Below are positions 29,604 through 39,894 of a stretch of 64,000 nt of DNA, in pieces. The stretch comes from Mesorhizobium sp. (GTDB lineage Bacteria > Pseudomonadota > Alphaproteobacteria > Rhizobiales > Rhizobiaceae). Within the stretch, counting starts at the first letter, position 1, and every line of letters begins with the position of its first letter. The notes below the pieces were generated by a model. That model was not told the origin of the DNA and searched no databases. It saw only the letters and a program-made list of their open reading frames with translations. A program made the position numbers and the translations under genes. The stretch spans positions 1 through 64,000 of the forward strand of contig NZ_SUGA01000004.1 in assembly GCF_004963255.1 (NCBI RefSeq), in the 5' to 3' direction.

Positions 29604-30545
29604 CTATTGCTGCAGTTCCTGCGGCGGTTCCCGTGAAGGAACCTCGTATTCTTCGACTTTCTCGCCGCGCGTCACGATCACCGTCCTGAATTTCGGCTCG
29701 TCCTGATCCTTCGTAACCGCATTGACGAGCGAGGCCGCACTTGCCTCGGCGTTTGCGGCAACCGAGCCGCCGAAGGAGGAGATCGTCGTAAGCCCGCCTT
29801 TGCCGGCGCTGGCGTCGGCCGCGGACCGCAATGACAGCGACAAAGTGCCGACGGTGCGGGCGAGCGCCACTTTCTGCGCCCCTTCGTTGGTCACCTCGAT
29901 GGTCACTGAATTGGCGACCTGCGGCTCGGTCTTGCGCTCGTCGGCGCCCTGGCCGACCGAAAGCACCTTGGCGTCGGAGACCACAATCTCGGAGGTCACC
30001 GTCGAGCCGGCCGCCCCTTGCGCGTTCTTGGATACTTCCTGGATGTCTCCCGCATCGCGCGTCAGGACGACGTCGACCCGGTCTCCCGGGGTGACGAAGC
30101 CGCCGACACCGGCGATTTCGTCGGTGCGGATGGTGACGGCCCGCATGCCCGGCGACAGCATGTTGGACAGCGTGGCGCGACCATTCGGTCCCGACAGCTT
30201 CGTGAGCAGCACCGGTTCGTTGACCTCGATCGGGGACAGCACCACGCGGCTGCCGTCGGCAAGCAGCTTGTCGATCGTCGGGAAAGCGCCTTGCGGCAGC
30301 GAATCCTGCGGCCACGGGATCTCGGCCAGTTGCGGCCGTCCGAGTTCCATCCCGTAACGCAGCGGCGCTTGAGCCACCACGATGGTCTTGAACTCGACCT
30401 TGGGCTGCTGCGGAGCTTCGACGGAGACGATCTTGACCTCGGGCTGAGCCTTTGCCTGGCTCTTGACCCAGAAGTCCGCCGCAAAGATCGAGATCGCGCC
30501 GAAGACGGCTGCGATACCGATCATGGTTATGGCCCTGCCCCGCAC
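29604..30545 (-). CDS. cpaB: Tad pilus assembly protein CpaB/RcpC
   Basis: 313 aa, with an N-terminal membrane segment (ITMIGIAAVFGAISIFAADF), then an SAF domain (PLRYGMELGRPQLAEIPWP) and the conserved GMRAVTIRTDEIAGVGGFVTPGDRVDVVL block. CpaB/RcpC helps gate or stabilise the secretin in the periplasm. The start is the GTG at 30543-30545 with AGGGG upstream. It is the first gene of this tad operon: the pilin and prepilin peptidase genes that usually precede it are absent, and parE is divergent 234 bp away. Confidence 0.92.
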   Translation of the reverse strand: MRGRAITMIGIAAVFGAISIFAADFWVKSQAKAQPEVKIVSVEAPQQPKVEFKTIVVAQAPLRYGMELGRPQLAEIPWPQDSLPQGAFPTIDKLLADGSRVVLSPIEVNEPVLLTKLSGPNGRATLSNMLSPGMRAVTIRTDEIAGVGGFVTPGDRVDVVLTRDAGDIQEVSKNAQGAAGSTVTSEIVVSDAKVLSVGQGADERKTEPQVANSVTIEVTNEGAQKVALARTVGTLSLSLRSAADASAGKGGLTTISSFGGSVAANAEASAASLVNAVTKDQDEPKFRTVIVTRGEKVEEYEVPSREPPQELQQ

Positions 30546-30698
30546 AACGAAACCCCTGACGCCCGTGGTCTTTTGTTGGTTTGGACCTCACGCTAGGCGT
30601 TAATGTTAAAGAATAAGGAACAGCGGGCCGCGCGGGCCGCCCTATTTCGGCCGGCTTGGTTATCGAATGGTTTTGGAATAAGAGACAGTTTGATCCCT

Positions 30699-30713
30699 GA
30701 ACGGAACAGGAAC
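30699..30713 (-). promoter_or_regulatory. LexA (SOS) box upstream of parE
   Basis: GAACGGAACAGGAAC is an exact match to GAAC-N7-GAAC, the opposite-strand reading of the alphaproteobacterial LexA box, with half-sites at 30699-30702 and 30710-30713. It ends 67 bp before the parE start. As I recall, parE is a predicted LexA target in other Alphaproteobacteria. The divergent cpaB promoter shares this intergenic region, so an effect on the pilus operon cannot be excluded. Confidence 0.75.
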
Positions 30714-30779
30714 TCGTTCGCCCGCCAAAAGCGTGGCAGTATCGAGCCGTGATTCGCATTACCGGACGCTAGGCCCAGC

Positions 30780-32834
<2,055 letters not shown>

Positions 32835-32874
32835 TCGCGGAAGGGTCCATAAAGGCTCCTGTACGGAGACGAAT

Positions 32875-34956
32875 GTGACCTGGACGCGTCTGAAAGAGCT
32901 TGTCGAGACATCGTTAAGCGGTCTGACGCAGCCGACCCGTTCGGACTGGATCTTTGCCTTGCGCACGGTTTCGGCCGGGCTGATCGCGCTGCTTGCCGCC
33001 TACGCGCTGAAGCTCGACCATCCGCAATGGGCAATGATGACGGTGTTTATCGTTGCCCAGCCGGTGGCCGGAATGGTGCTGGCGAAGGGCTTCTATCGGC
33101 TGCTCGGCACGCTGGCCGGCGGCCTGGCCGCGATCGGCATAACATCCCTGTCCGGTACCAATCCCTGGCTGCTGATCACAGTCCTGGCGCTCTGGGTCGG
33201 CATCTGCACGCTCGTATCCTCGCTGCTGCGCAACCCGGAGGCCTATGGCGCGGCGCTTGCCGGCTACACGGCGATGATCATCAGCCTGCCGGCGCTCGGC
33301 CAACCGATCGTCGTTGTCGACCTCGCCATCGCGCGCTGCGCCGAGATCGTGCTTGGCATCGTCTGCGCCGGCGTTACCAGCCGGCTGATCCTGCCCAAGC
33401 TCGCGGCCGACGCCATCATTTCCAGGCTGAAGCGCAGCATCCTCGACCTCGCTGAATATGCCGGCGGCGCCTTTTCCGACGGCGATCCGGCAAGCCTTGC
33501 CGCGCTCCAGCGCAAGCTGATCACCGACGCCCAGACGCTCGCTGAAATGCGGACCTATGCGCGCCTGGAAGCGCCGAGCTTCGCCCCCCGCGCCCACCCG
33601 GTGCGGCGCACGATCGGTCAGCTTCTGTGGGCGCTGTCGGCGGCGCGCACGCTGCATAGCCACCGCGCGCCGAAGAATGCGGCGCTCATCCCCATGCGAC
33701 GCGACTTGAAAGCCTTTGTCGGCGAGCTGGCGGCGACACCCGGCGCGCTCGACGACACGGGCCCCTGGGTGGCGCGGCTCGACGCGATCGCGAGCAAGGC
33801 CAGAGAGGTGCCGTCCCTGCCCGACGATGCCGGTGCAAACGATGCCGCCGAGGACAAGGTGGGCACCATCACTCGCCTCACCATTGCCGGTGATTTTGCC
33901 GAAGCGCTGAAACAGGTGTTGGACGGACTCAATGCGCTTCGCTCGCCCGTCTCCCGGAAATCGAATGAGCGAAGCCAGCCGGCCCTGGTCGTCCACCGCG
34001 ACTATCAGGCCGCGTGGCGCAACGCCGTGCGCGCCGCGCTCGCGACGCTGCTCGTCGCCGTCTTCTGGCTGACGACCAAATGGTCGGAAGCGGCCGGCAC
34101 CGTCATCCTCGTCGCGGTGGTCTCCAGCCTTTTCGCGACGCGTCCCGATCCCGTGCAGTCGGCCTGGGGCTTCTTCACCGGCACCCTGATCGCGCTGCCC
34201 TTTGCCTTTCTGGTCGGGCAGGTCGCGCTGCCGGCGCTACCCGGCTTCGGCTGGTTCACGCTCTTCGTCGTGCCGATCCTGGTGCCCGCGGCGCTCGGCA
34301 TGGCCAATCCACGCCATGTCGGCGTCGCCACCGCTTTCGCCATCAACTTTCTCGCCTTCCTCAGCCCGCATCAGCAGATGATCTATGATCCCGGGCCGTT
34401 CTTCGCGGGCTCGGCCTCGATCCTGGTCGGCATCCTGATTGCCATCGGCGTCTTCATCGTCGTGCTGCCCGCTGACCCCTGGGTCACCGTGGAGCGTATC
34501 TCGCAGGCGATGCGCGAGGATCTGGCGCGGCTTTGCCTGCATGAGCGGATACCCCGGCGTTCGGCCTTCGAAAGCCTCGCCTATGACCGGATCAACCAGC
34601 TGATGCCGCAGGTGCAGCGAACGGGCCGCAGAGGCGACCCCATTCTTGGCGGCAGCATCGCCGCCGTCACCGTCGGGCTGGAGGTGCTGCGGCTGCGCCA
34701 TGCGCAACTGGACTCCGCCGTGCCGCGCGAGACAGTCGAATCCATCGGCAATTTTCTGCGCGGCCTGGCGCGCGAATTGTTGTTCCGGCGGCCGGGCGAG
34801 CCGCAGACCGCGACCATCGCGGTGGCAAGGCAATATGCGGCCAGCATCGGCGAACGCAGCGGTCGGCTCGAAATGCTGCGGATCGCCGCCTCGCTGCGCA
34901 TCATTGCCGCGGCGATGGAAGATTATCCGGATTTCTTTGCCAAGGGCCGCGCTTGA
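32875..34956 (+). CDS. FUSC family membrane protein (aromatic acid exporter/AaeB-like)
   Basis: 693 aa with two clusters of about five membrane helices (residues 25-165 and 385-530), each followed by a cytoplasmic region, the layout of FUSC/AaeB efflux proteins. Typical stretches are LDHPQWAMMTVFIVAQPVAGMVLAKGFYRLLGTL at the N-terminus and WSEAAGTVILVAVVSSLFAT in the second module. The start is a GTG at 32875 preceded by ACGGAGACGAAT. These proteins usually work with a membrane-fusion partner such as AaeA, but none is encoded nearby. Substrate unknown. It lies 40 bp after parE. Confidence 0.88.
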   Translation: MTWTRLKELVETSLSGLTQPTRSDWIFALRTVSAGLIALLAAYALKLDHPQWAMMTVFIVAQPVAGMVLAKGFYRLLGTLAGGLAAIGITSLSGTNPWLLITVLALWVGICTLVSSLLRNPEAYGAALAGYTAMIISLPALGQPIVVVDLAIARCAEIVLGIVCAGVTSRLILPKLAADAIISRLKRSILDLAEYAGGAFSDGDPASLAALQRKLITDAQTLAEMRTYARLEAPSFAPRAHPVRRTIGQLLWALSAARTLHSHRAPKNAALIPMRRDLKAFVGELAATPGALDDTGPWVARLDAIASKAREVPSLPDDAGANDAAEDKVGTITRLTIAGDFAEALKQVLDGLNALRSPVSRKSNERSQPALVVHRDYQAAWRNAVRAALATLLVAVFWLTTKWSEAAGTVILVAVVSSLFATRPDPVQSAWGFFTGTLIALPFAFLVGQVALPALPGFGWFTLFVVPILVPAALGMANPRHVGVATAFAINFLAFLSPHQQMIYDPGPFFAGSASILVGILIAIGVFIVVLPADPWVTVERISQAMREDLARLCLHERIPRRSAFESLAYDRINQLMPQVQRTGRRGDPILGGSIAAVTVGLEVLRLRHAQLDSAVPRETVESIGNFLRGLARELLFRRPGEPQTATIAVARQYAASIGERSGRLEMLRIAASLRIIAAAMEDYPDFFAKGRA

Positions 34957-34960
34957 GACC

Positions 34961-36082
34961 TCAGGCAGCTGCAATCGCCAGCGCGTGCCCTCGCGCGTTT
35001 TCGCGCAGCGCGTCGAGATGGATCGACTTCACCAGCCCGGCAAGATCGCCTTCGGCCGACTGGCCGCCGAGTTCCTTCAGCATCAGCCAGCTCACTTCCT
35101 GCACGCCGGCGACACGCCGGCCGTTGGCGACTTCGCGCCAGACTTTCAGCGCGCGCAGGATGATGCCGTGCGTCGCCGGCGCAAGCCCGGCGCCGCGGAA
35201 CAGCGCCTGCAGCGCCACGTCGTGCCCGCCGGCCAGAAGCGCCGTCACCCGCTGCTCGGACTGTCGGGCAAGCGCTACCAGCGTCGAACCGAAGAAGTCG
35301 ACCTTGCCATGCGCGATGGTGCGGATGATGAAGCTGGCGGTGAGGTCGCCGCGCAGCCGCAGATGCTCGATCAGCGCGGCATGCTCCTCCATGCGCGTTC
35401 CCTCGATCAGCGTCACCGAGGCCTTCACGCAGGCATCGCGCATGACCCGATCGGCGCGCGCCGCGCCCATCATCGCCAGCACCAGCGGCGATCCTTTCAG
35501 GGTCTCGCCGATCTTGACCAGCAGCATATGCCGGCAGTCGGCCGGCAGGCGGCGATCGGCGATCAGCGACTCGCGCACCAGCGGCACGTGGCCATGCCGC
35601 TCGGCCATGCGGCGGAAGCTGAGCGAAGCGATCTCCGCGCCTCTGTTCCCGACCAGAGCCGCGCAGGCCTCCGGCTCGCCGATCTCGGCGATTGCCGCCG
35701 CCAGCGACATCGAGACCACCGGACGGTTGGCGATCAGCGTCTGCGTCGCCTTCTGGCCGCAGGCCACGCGCTCGACCAGATCGGCATCGGTAAGCAGCGG
35801 CGAACGCGCCAGCACCAGCGCCGCCACTTCCGGCTGGTCAGCGGCCAGGGCGCTGATCACCTGCGGCGGCGCGTGATGGCTCATCGACAGCGCCTCGGCG
35901 AGCGCCAGGCGCACTTTGGAAGAAGCGTCGTCCAGAAGCAGCGTGAGCGCCGCCTCGGCGGCGCAGCGATCCTCGAACGGCAGATCGGAATTGATGTAGG
36001 CGCGCGCCAGCGCGCTCGCGGCGGCGGCGCGCTCGGAAACCCTTGCCGTATCAATCCATTTTAGAAAGTGCGAAACAACCAT
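34961..36082 (-). CDS. DUF2336 domain-containing protein
   Basis: 373 aa, soluble, almost entirely helical and Ala/Leu rich, built from HEAT-like repeats (CAAEAALTLLLDDASSKVRLALAEALS is the clearest, followed by PQVISALAADQPEVAALVLARS). This is the pattern of DUF2336, found mainly in Alphaproteobacteria and of unknown function. No signal peptide or catalytic motif. Its end is convergent with the FUSC gene, four bases apart, and its start is divergent from the MaoC gene. Confidence 0.85.
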   Translation of the reverse strand: MVVSHFLKWIDTARVSERAAAASALARAYINSDLPFEDRCAAEAALTLLLDDASSKVRLALAEALSMSHHAPPQVISALAADQPEVAALVLARSPLLTDADLVERVACGQKATQTLIANRPVVSMSLAAAIAEIGEPEACAALVGNRGAEIASLSFRRMAERHGHVPLVRESLIADRRLPADCRHMLLVKIGETLKGSPLVLAMMGAARADRVMRDACVKASVTLIEGTRMEEHAALIEHLRLRGDLTASFIIRTIAHGKVDFFGSTLVALARQSEQRVTALLAGGHDVALQALFRGAGLAPATHGIILRALKVWREVANGRRVAGVQEVSWLMLKELGGQSAEGDLAGLVKSIHLDALRENARGHALAIAAA

Positions 36083-36232
36083 GCCGACCAGCTACGCCCT
36101 TGCCGGAATGTCCCGGCCCCGTTGTGAACTGTAGGCTGGAAATGGTTTACGAACGGTTCACCATATTTCTTAACCGGCTTGATGGAGGCGTAGCCACCGC
36201 CTATCAAGCGGTGGAATTGGAGGAGATCGACC

Positions 36233-36685
36233 ATGGCCGGGCTTTATCTGGAAGAGTTTGTCGTCGGCCACGTCTTCCACCACACGCTGCGCAAGACCGT
36301 GACCGAGAGCGACAACATGCTGTTTTCGGTGATGACGCTGAACCCGCAGCCTTTGCACATCGATTTCGACTTCGCCGCCAAAACCGAATGGGGCAAGCCG
36401 CTGGTGAATTCGCTGTTCACGCTCGGCCTGATGATCGGCATTTCGGTGAACGACATCACCGTCGGCACAACGGTCGCCAACCTCGGCATGAAGGAAACGG
36501 TGTTCCCGCACCCCGTCTTCCACGGCGACACCATCCGGGTCGAGACCACCGTCGTCTCTGTGCGCGAGTCCAAATCGAAGCCCGATCGCGGCATCGTCGA
36601 GTTCGAGCATCGCGCCTATAATCAGAACGACGTTCTCGTCGCCAGATGCACCAGGCAGGCGATGATGCTGAAGAAGGCGGCCTGA
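36233..36685 (+). CDS. MaoC family (R)-hydratase
   Basis: A 150-aa hot-dog-fold enzyme that likely hydrates an enoyl-CoA. The catalytic Asp/His region of the family shows as MTLNPQPLHIDFDFAAKTEWGKPLVN. It is coupled by a TGATG overlap to a CitE-type lyase, a pairing known from mesaconyl-CoA hydratase with malyl/citramalyl-CoA lyase. A role in C4/C5 acyl-CoA breakdown is therefore plausible, though the substrate is not set by the sequence. The start has a purine-rich GGAGGAGATCGACC upstream. Confidence 0.87.
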   Translation: MAGLYLEEFVVGHVFHHTLRKTVTESDNMLFSVMTLNPQPLHIDFDFAAKTEWGKPLVNSLFTLGLMIGISVNDITVGTTVANLGMKETVFPHPVFHGDTIRVETTVVSVRESKSKPDRGIVEFEHRAYNQNDVLVARCTRQAMMLKKAA

Positions 36686-37560
36686 TGCGCTCGTTGCTGT
36701 TCGTGCCCGGCGATTCCGAGCGCAAGCTGGAAAAGGGATTCGAGGCCGGCGCCGACGTGGTCATCGTCGATCTCGAGGATTCCGTCGCCGGCGCGAACAA
36801 GGGGGCGGCGCGCGCGGTCGCGGCCGGCTTCATCTCGAACCAAAGGCGCCGGACGGGTCCCGCCGTCTATGTCCGGGTCAACGACCTGTCCACCGGCCTC
36901 ACCGACGACGACCTCGCGGCCCTTGTCCCGGCAAAGCCCGACGGCATCATGCTGCCCAAGTCGAACAGCGGGCAGGATGTCCAGCAATTGGCGGCGAAGC
37001 TGCGGGTGCATGAGGCCGAAAACGGGCTGCCGGACGGTGGCATAAAGATCCTGCCGATCATCACCGAAACCGCGTCCGGCGTGCTTGCTGCGGCTAGCTA
37101 TGGCGGGGCAAGCGCGCGGCTCGCCGGCCTGACCTGGGGCGCGGAGGACTTGTCTGCCGCGATCGGCGCTCGGGCGGCCCGCGACGAGAACGGCCGCTAT
37201 ACCGACGTGTTCCGCTTGGCGCGCGCTATGACCATTCTGGCGGCGGGAGCGGCCGAAGTTGCTGCTATCGACACCGTCTTTCCCGATTTCCGCGACATGG
37301 CCAGCTTCGAGAAGGAATGCCGCGAGGCCGAGCGCGACGGCTTCACCGGCAAGATGGCGATCCATCCGGCGCAAGTGCCGGTCATCAACGCCGCCTTCAC
37401 GCCGTCCGCCGAAGCGGTCGCGCGGTCACGGGCTATCGTCGATGCCTTCGCGGCGGCGGCAAATCCAGGCGTCGTCGGCATCGGCGGCAAGATGTACGAC
37501 CGGCCGCATTTGCGTCTGGCGGAGCGTTTGCTGGCCCGCGCCAAGGCGTCGGGCACCTGA
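36685..37560 (+). CDS. HpcH/HpaI-CitE family acyl-CoA lyase
   Basis: A 291-aa TIM-barrel lyase of the CitE type, predicted to split or form a malyl-, citramalyl- or related CoA ester using Mg2+. The family start is RSLLFVPGDSERKLEKG, followed by DVVIVDLEDSV with the acidic metal ligand, GIMLPKSNSG, and ITETASGVLAA carrying the second Glu. It begins with an ATG overlapping the MaoC stop codon, so the pair acts in one pathway. It is annotated elsewhere as citE, mcl or CoA ester lyase; the exact substrate is open. Confidence 0.88.
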   Translation: MRSLLFVPGDSERKLEKGFEAGADVVIVDLEDSVAGANKGAARAVAAGFISNQRRRTGPAVYVRVNDLSTGLTDDDLAALVPAKPDGIMLPKSNSGQDVQQLAAKLRVHEAENGLPDGGIKILPIITETASGVLAAASYGGASARLAGLTWGAEDLSAAIGARAARDENGRYTDVFRLARAMTILAAGAAEVAAIDTVFPDFRDMASFEKECREAERDGFTGKMAIHPAQVPVINAAFTPSAEAVARSRAIVDAFAAAANPGVVGIGGKMYDRPHLRLAERLLARAKASGT

Positions 37561-37562
37561 GA

Positions 37563-38237
37563 TTACCAGAACATCGGGATCAGCTTGTAGCGGACGCGCG
37601 CGGCGTACTCGTCGTATCCCCGCAGGCCGGTCCGCAAAGTCTTTTCCTCGATGAAGGTGCGGATGGCGAGCAGGACGATGAAGAAAAGCACTGACACCAG
37701 TCCCCACCAGGAGCCGAGCAGCAACGCCGTGCCGGCAAAGAAAAGGATGGCGCCGCTGTACATAGGATGGCGAACATAGGCGTAGGGACCCGTGGTGATC
37801 ACCTTCTGTCCGCGCTCGTCCTGGATTTTCACGACAGGCGCCGCGAAACTGTTTTCCAGCATCGTGAGATAGCAGATCCAGATGCCGACGAGCAGGACCA
37901 GCATCCCGATCGCCTGCACCCAGACAGGAGCTGCCGACCAGCCGAAACGGAAGTCGAGCCCCATCAGGGCCAGCCATGCGAAAATGCCGATGAGCAATAT
38001 GCTCAGCACTATCTTGTCGGCCGCTGTCTGGGTCTTCTGGATCGGCGGGCGGAGGCGTTCGTTCATCAGGCCTGGATCGCGCCGGGCGAGCGCCACGCCC
38101 ATGGTGAGGCTCAGTCCGACCATCACGACTATGTACACCCAGGCGCCCCACCAGTGCAGCGTTCCTGCGGACACGAACATCAGCGCGCCCATCACACCGA
38201 ACCACACGAATGTCTGGAGAACCAATCTCGAGATCAT
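37563..38237 (-). CDS. Isoprenylcysteine carboxyl methyltransferase-like membrane protein
   Basis: 224 aa with about five to six membrane helices and the ICMT/PEMT-type C-terminal signature ITTGPYAYVRHPMYSGAILFF followed by EEKTLRTGLRGYDEYAARVRYKLIP. Such proteins methylate lipid or cysteine carboxyl substrates with S-adenosylmethionine; bacterial substrates are mostly unknown. The start at 38237 has GGAAGG seven bases upstream. It is divergent from a TetR regulator, with paired operator sites between them, so it is the likely regulatory target. Confidence 0.85.
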   Translation of the reverse strand: MISRLVLQTFVWFGVMGALMFVSAGTLHWWGAWVYIVVMVGLSLTMGVALARRDPGLMNERLRPPIQKTQTAADKIVLSILLIGIFAWLALMGLDFRFGWSAAPVWVQAIGMLVLLVGIWICYLTMLENSFAAPVVKIQDERGQKVITTGPYAYVRHPMYSGAILFFAGTALLLGSWWGLVSVLFFIVLLAIRTFIEEKTLRTGLRGYDEYAARVRYKLIPMFW

Positions 38238-38283
38238 GACCAACCTTCCATGACATGCCGCTCGTCGCGATTTGGCCGAATCC

Positions 38284-38314
38284 GACCGATGGTCTATTAT
38301 ACCGACCAACGGTC
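38284..38314. promoter_or_regulatory. Twin TetR-type operators
   Basis: Two palindromes GACC-N3-GGTC (GACCGATGGTC at 38284-38294 and GACCAACGGTC at 38304-38314), each followed by TAT, sit 20 bp apart, that is, on the same DNA face. They lie between the divergent methyltransferase and TetR genes. This is the expected arrangement for an autoregulating TetR repressor that also controls its neighbour. No footprint is known to me. Confidence 0.7.
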
Positions 38315-38377
38315 TATGACTCAAGGCACACCCGGCACTCTGGACGAGAACGGCCGCCGCATGCACAAGGTTTCGCT

Positions 38378-39106
38378 ATGCCTCGCATCATCAAGCACCC
38401 GGAAATCAGACGCGAAGAACTGCTGGACCATGCCCAGGCCCTGTTCCTGACGCATGGCTACGACAAAGCGAGCCTCAACGACGTCATCGCGGCCGCCGGC
38501 GTCTCGAAGGGCGCCTTCTATCACTACTTCGCTTCCAAGGAGGCGCTGCTGGAGGCATTGGCCGAGCGTTTCGCCAGGCAGGCGCTGGCCGGTGTCCAGA
38601 AGGTTGTCGATGATGCGGACCTCGATCCGCTCGGGCGCCTGAATGCGCTCCTCGCGCAGTCGCGCCAGGCCAAGGTCGAGACCGCGGCGGAAGCATGGGC
38701 GCTGTTCGAGACAATGTTCCGGCCGGAAAACCTGGTCCTGTTCCACCGCATCAACCTGGCGGCGAGCAAGTCCTTCTCGCCGATCCTGGTGGAGATCATC
38801 CGCCAGGGCGTCGAAGACGGAACATTCCGGACTTTCGATCCCGAAGGCGTTGCCGACATCGTGATGCAGTTCGGCCTTGCCACCCACGACGTGATCGCCA
38901 AGGCGTTCGCCGGCGGCAGCGATGCCGACATGGACATCGCGATCGAGGCCCTGGAAAGGCGTGTCAGGCTCTACGAGATCGCGCTCGACCGCATCCTGGG
39001 ACTGCCGGACGGCAGCATCCGGATCGGTGAGCCCGGCTATGTGCGCGCCGTGATGACAGCGCGCCGTTCCAATCCTGCGCTCGGCGGGCCCATCGAAGGA
39101 ACGTAA
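38378..39106 (+). CDS. TetR/AcrR family transcriptional regulator
   Basis: 242 aa. The N-terminal helix-turn-helix is complete: LLDHAQALFLTHGYDKASLNDVIAAAGVSKGAFYHYFASKEAL. The C-terminal ligand domain is helical and its ligand unknown. The start at 38378 excludes an upstream open stretch that covers the operator region. It probably represses itself and the divergent methyltransferase through the sites at 38284-38314. Confidence 0.92.
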   Translation: MPRIIKHPEIRREELLDHAQALFLTHGYDKASLNDVIAAAGVSKGAFYHYFASKEALLEALAERFARQALAGVQKVVDDADLDPLGRLNALLAQSRQAKVETAAEAWALFETMFRPENLVLFHRINLAASKSFSPILVEIIRQGVEDGTFRTFDPEGVADIVMQFGLATHDVIAKAFAGGSDADMDIAIEALERRVRLYEIALDRILGLPDGSIRIGEPGYVRAVMTARRSNPALGGPIEGT

Positions 39107-39140
39107 ACTGGCCCACGCTCCTTCGCGGCCCCTTAGGCCC

Positions 39141-39725
39141 TCACCCCGCCCAGGGACCGGCGTAATCGGCATAGAGCTTGGCTGGATCGGGCCGCGGCCG
39201 CTCCGGCGCCGGCCCCAGATAGGAGCCGATATGGACGAAGCCGATAACGCGCTCCTGCGGCGAGAGCCCGAGGATCGCCCTGCCCTCCGGCACATCGGAG
39301 TACCAGTTGCTGATCATGTTGGTGCCGTAGCCCAGCGCGTTCGCCGCGATCATCAGGTTCATGGCTGCCATGCCGCCGGACAGGAACATCTCCCATTGCG
39401 GGATCTTCGGGTTCTCCCTCGGCACCGACACGACGCCGATCACCAGCGGCGCGCGCGAGAAGCGCGCCAGTTCCTGGTTGCGCCGGCCCTCCGGCAACGG
39501 CCCCTCGCGCTGCTCGGCAAGTGCGGCCAGCTTCTTGCCGATCTCGACGCGCGCCTCGCTGCGGTAGAGGATGAAGCGCCAGGGCTCGAGCCGGCCATGG
39601 TCGGGAACGCGCGAGGCAGCCGCGATCATCGTCGCGATCTCGGCATCGCTCGGCGCCGGCTCCTTGAGGTCAGGGATCGGCGCGGAATTGCGGGTGAGCA
39701 GGAAGTCGATGATCGGCGACGCCAT
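39141..39725 (-). CDS. Nitroreductase family protein
   Basis: A 194-aa flavin-dependent oxidoreductase. SRVPDHGRLEPWRFILYR is the FMN-binding start of the family, GGMAAMNLMIAANALGYGTNMI the central helix, and ERVIGFVHIGSYLG the later strand. This resembles the short YdjA-type nitroreductases acting on quinones or nitro compounds. The start at 39725 has AGGAGA about 11 bases upstream; the longer frame to 39755 lacks support. It stands alone, convergent with the TetR gene. Confidence 0.88.
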   Translation of the reverse strand: MASPIIDFLLTRNSAPIPDLKEPAPSDAEIATMIAAASRVPDHGRLEPWRFILYRSEARVEIGKKLAALAEQREGPLPEGRRNQELARFSRAPLVIGVVSVPRENPKIPQWEMFLSGGMAAMNLMIAANALGYGTNMISNWYSDVPEGRAILGLSPQERVIGFVHIGSYLGPAPERPRPDPAKLYADYAGPWAG

Positions 39726-39894
39726 GGGGCCAAGTCTCCTAGCATTCAATAGCATTCAATTTTGAGCTGAAGCACGCCATCGGGAGGTCGGGCGGCTCGG
39801 GCGGTGGCGTTTTGCGACGGATAAGAAGCCGATGCGCAGGGCGCCGCGCTTCCAGGCCTTGAAATTGCCACCGCCTTGGGCTTCAACGCAAGGC

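Noticed and set aside
30595..30625. CtrA-like site upstream of cpaB
   Set aside because: GTTAATGTTAA has TTAA half-sites but only two bases between them, not the seven of the CtrA consensus.
28138..30759. Apparent 873-aa protein joining the CpaC frame to upstream sequence
   Set aside because: The first 395 codons run through cpaB in another frame. A signal peptide and start for CpaC are found at 29574, so there is no fusion protein.
36130..36185. Possible CtrA or tandem operator upstream of the MaoC gene
   Set aside because: TTTA-N7-TTCA deviates at both half-sites, and the nearby GGTT repeats are irregularly spaced.
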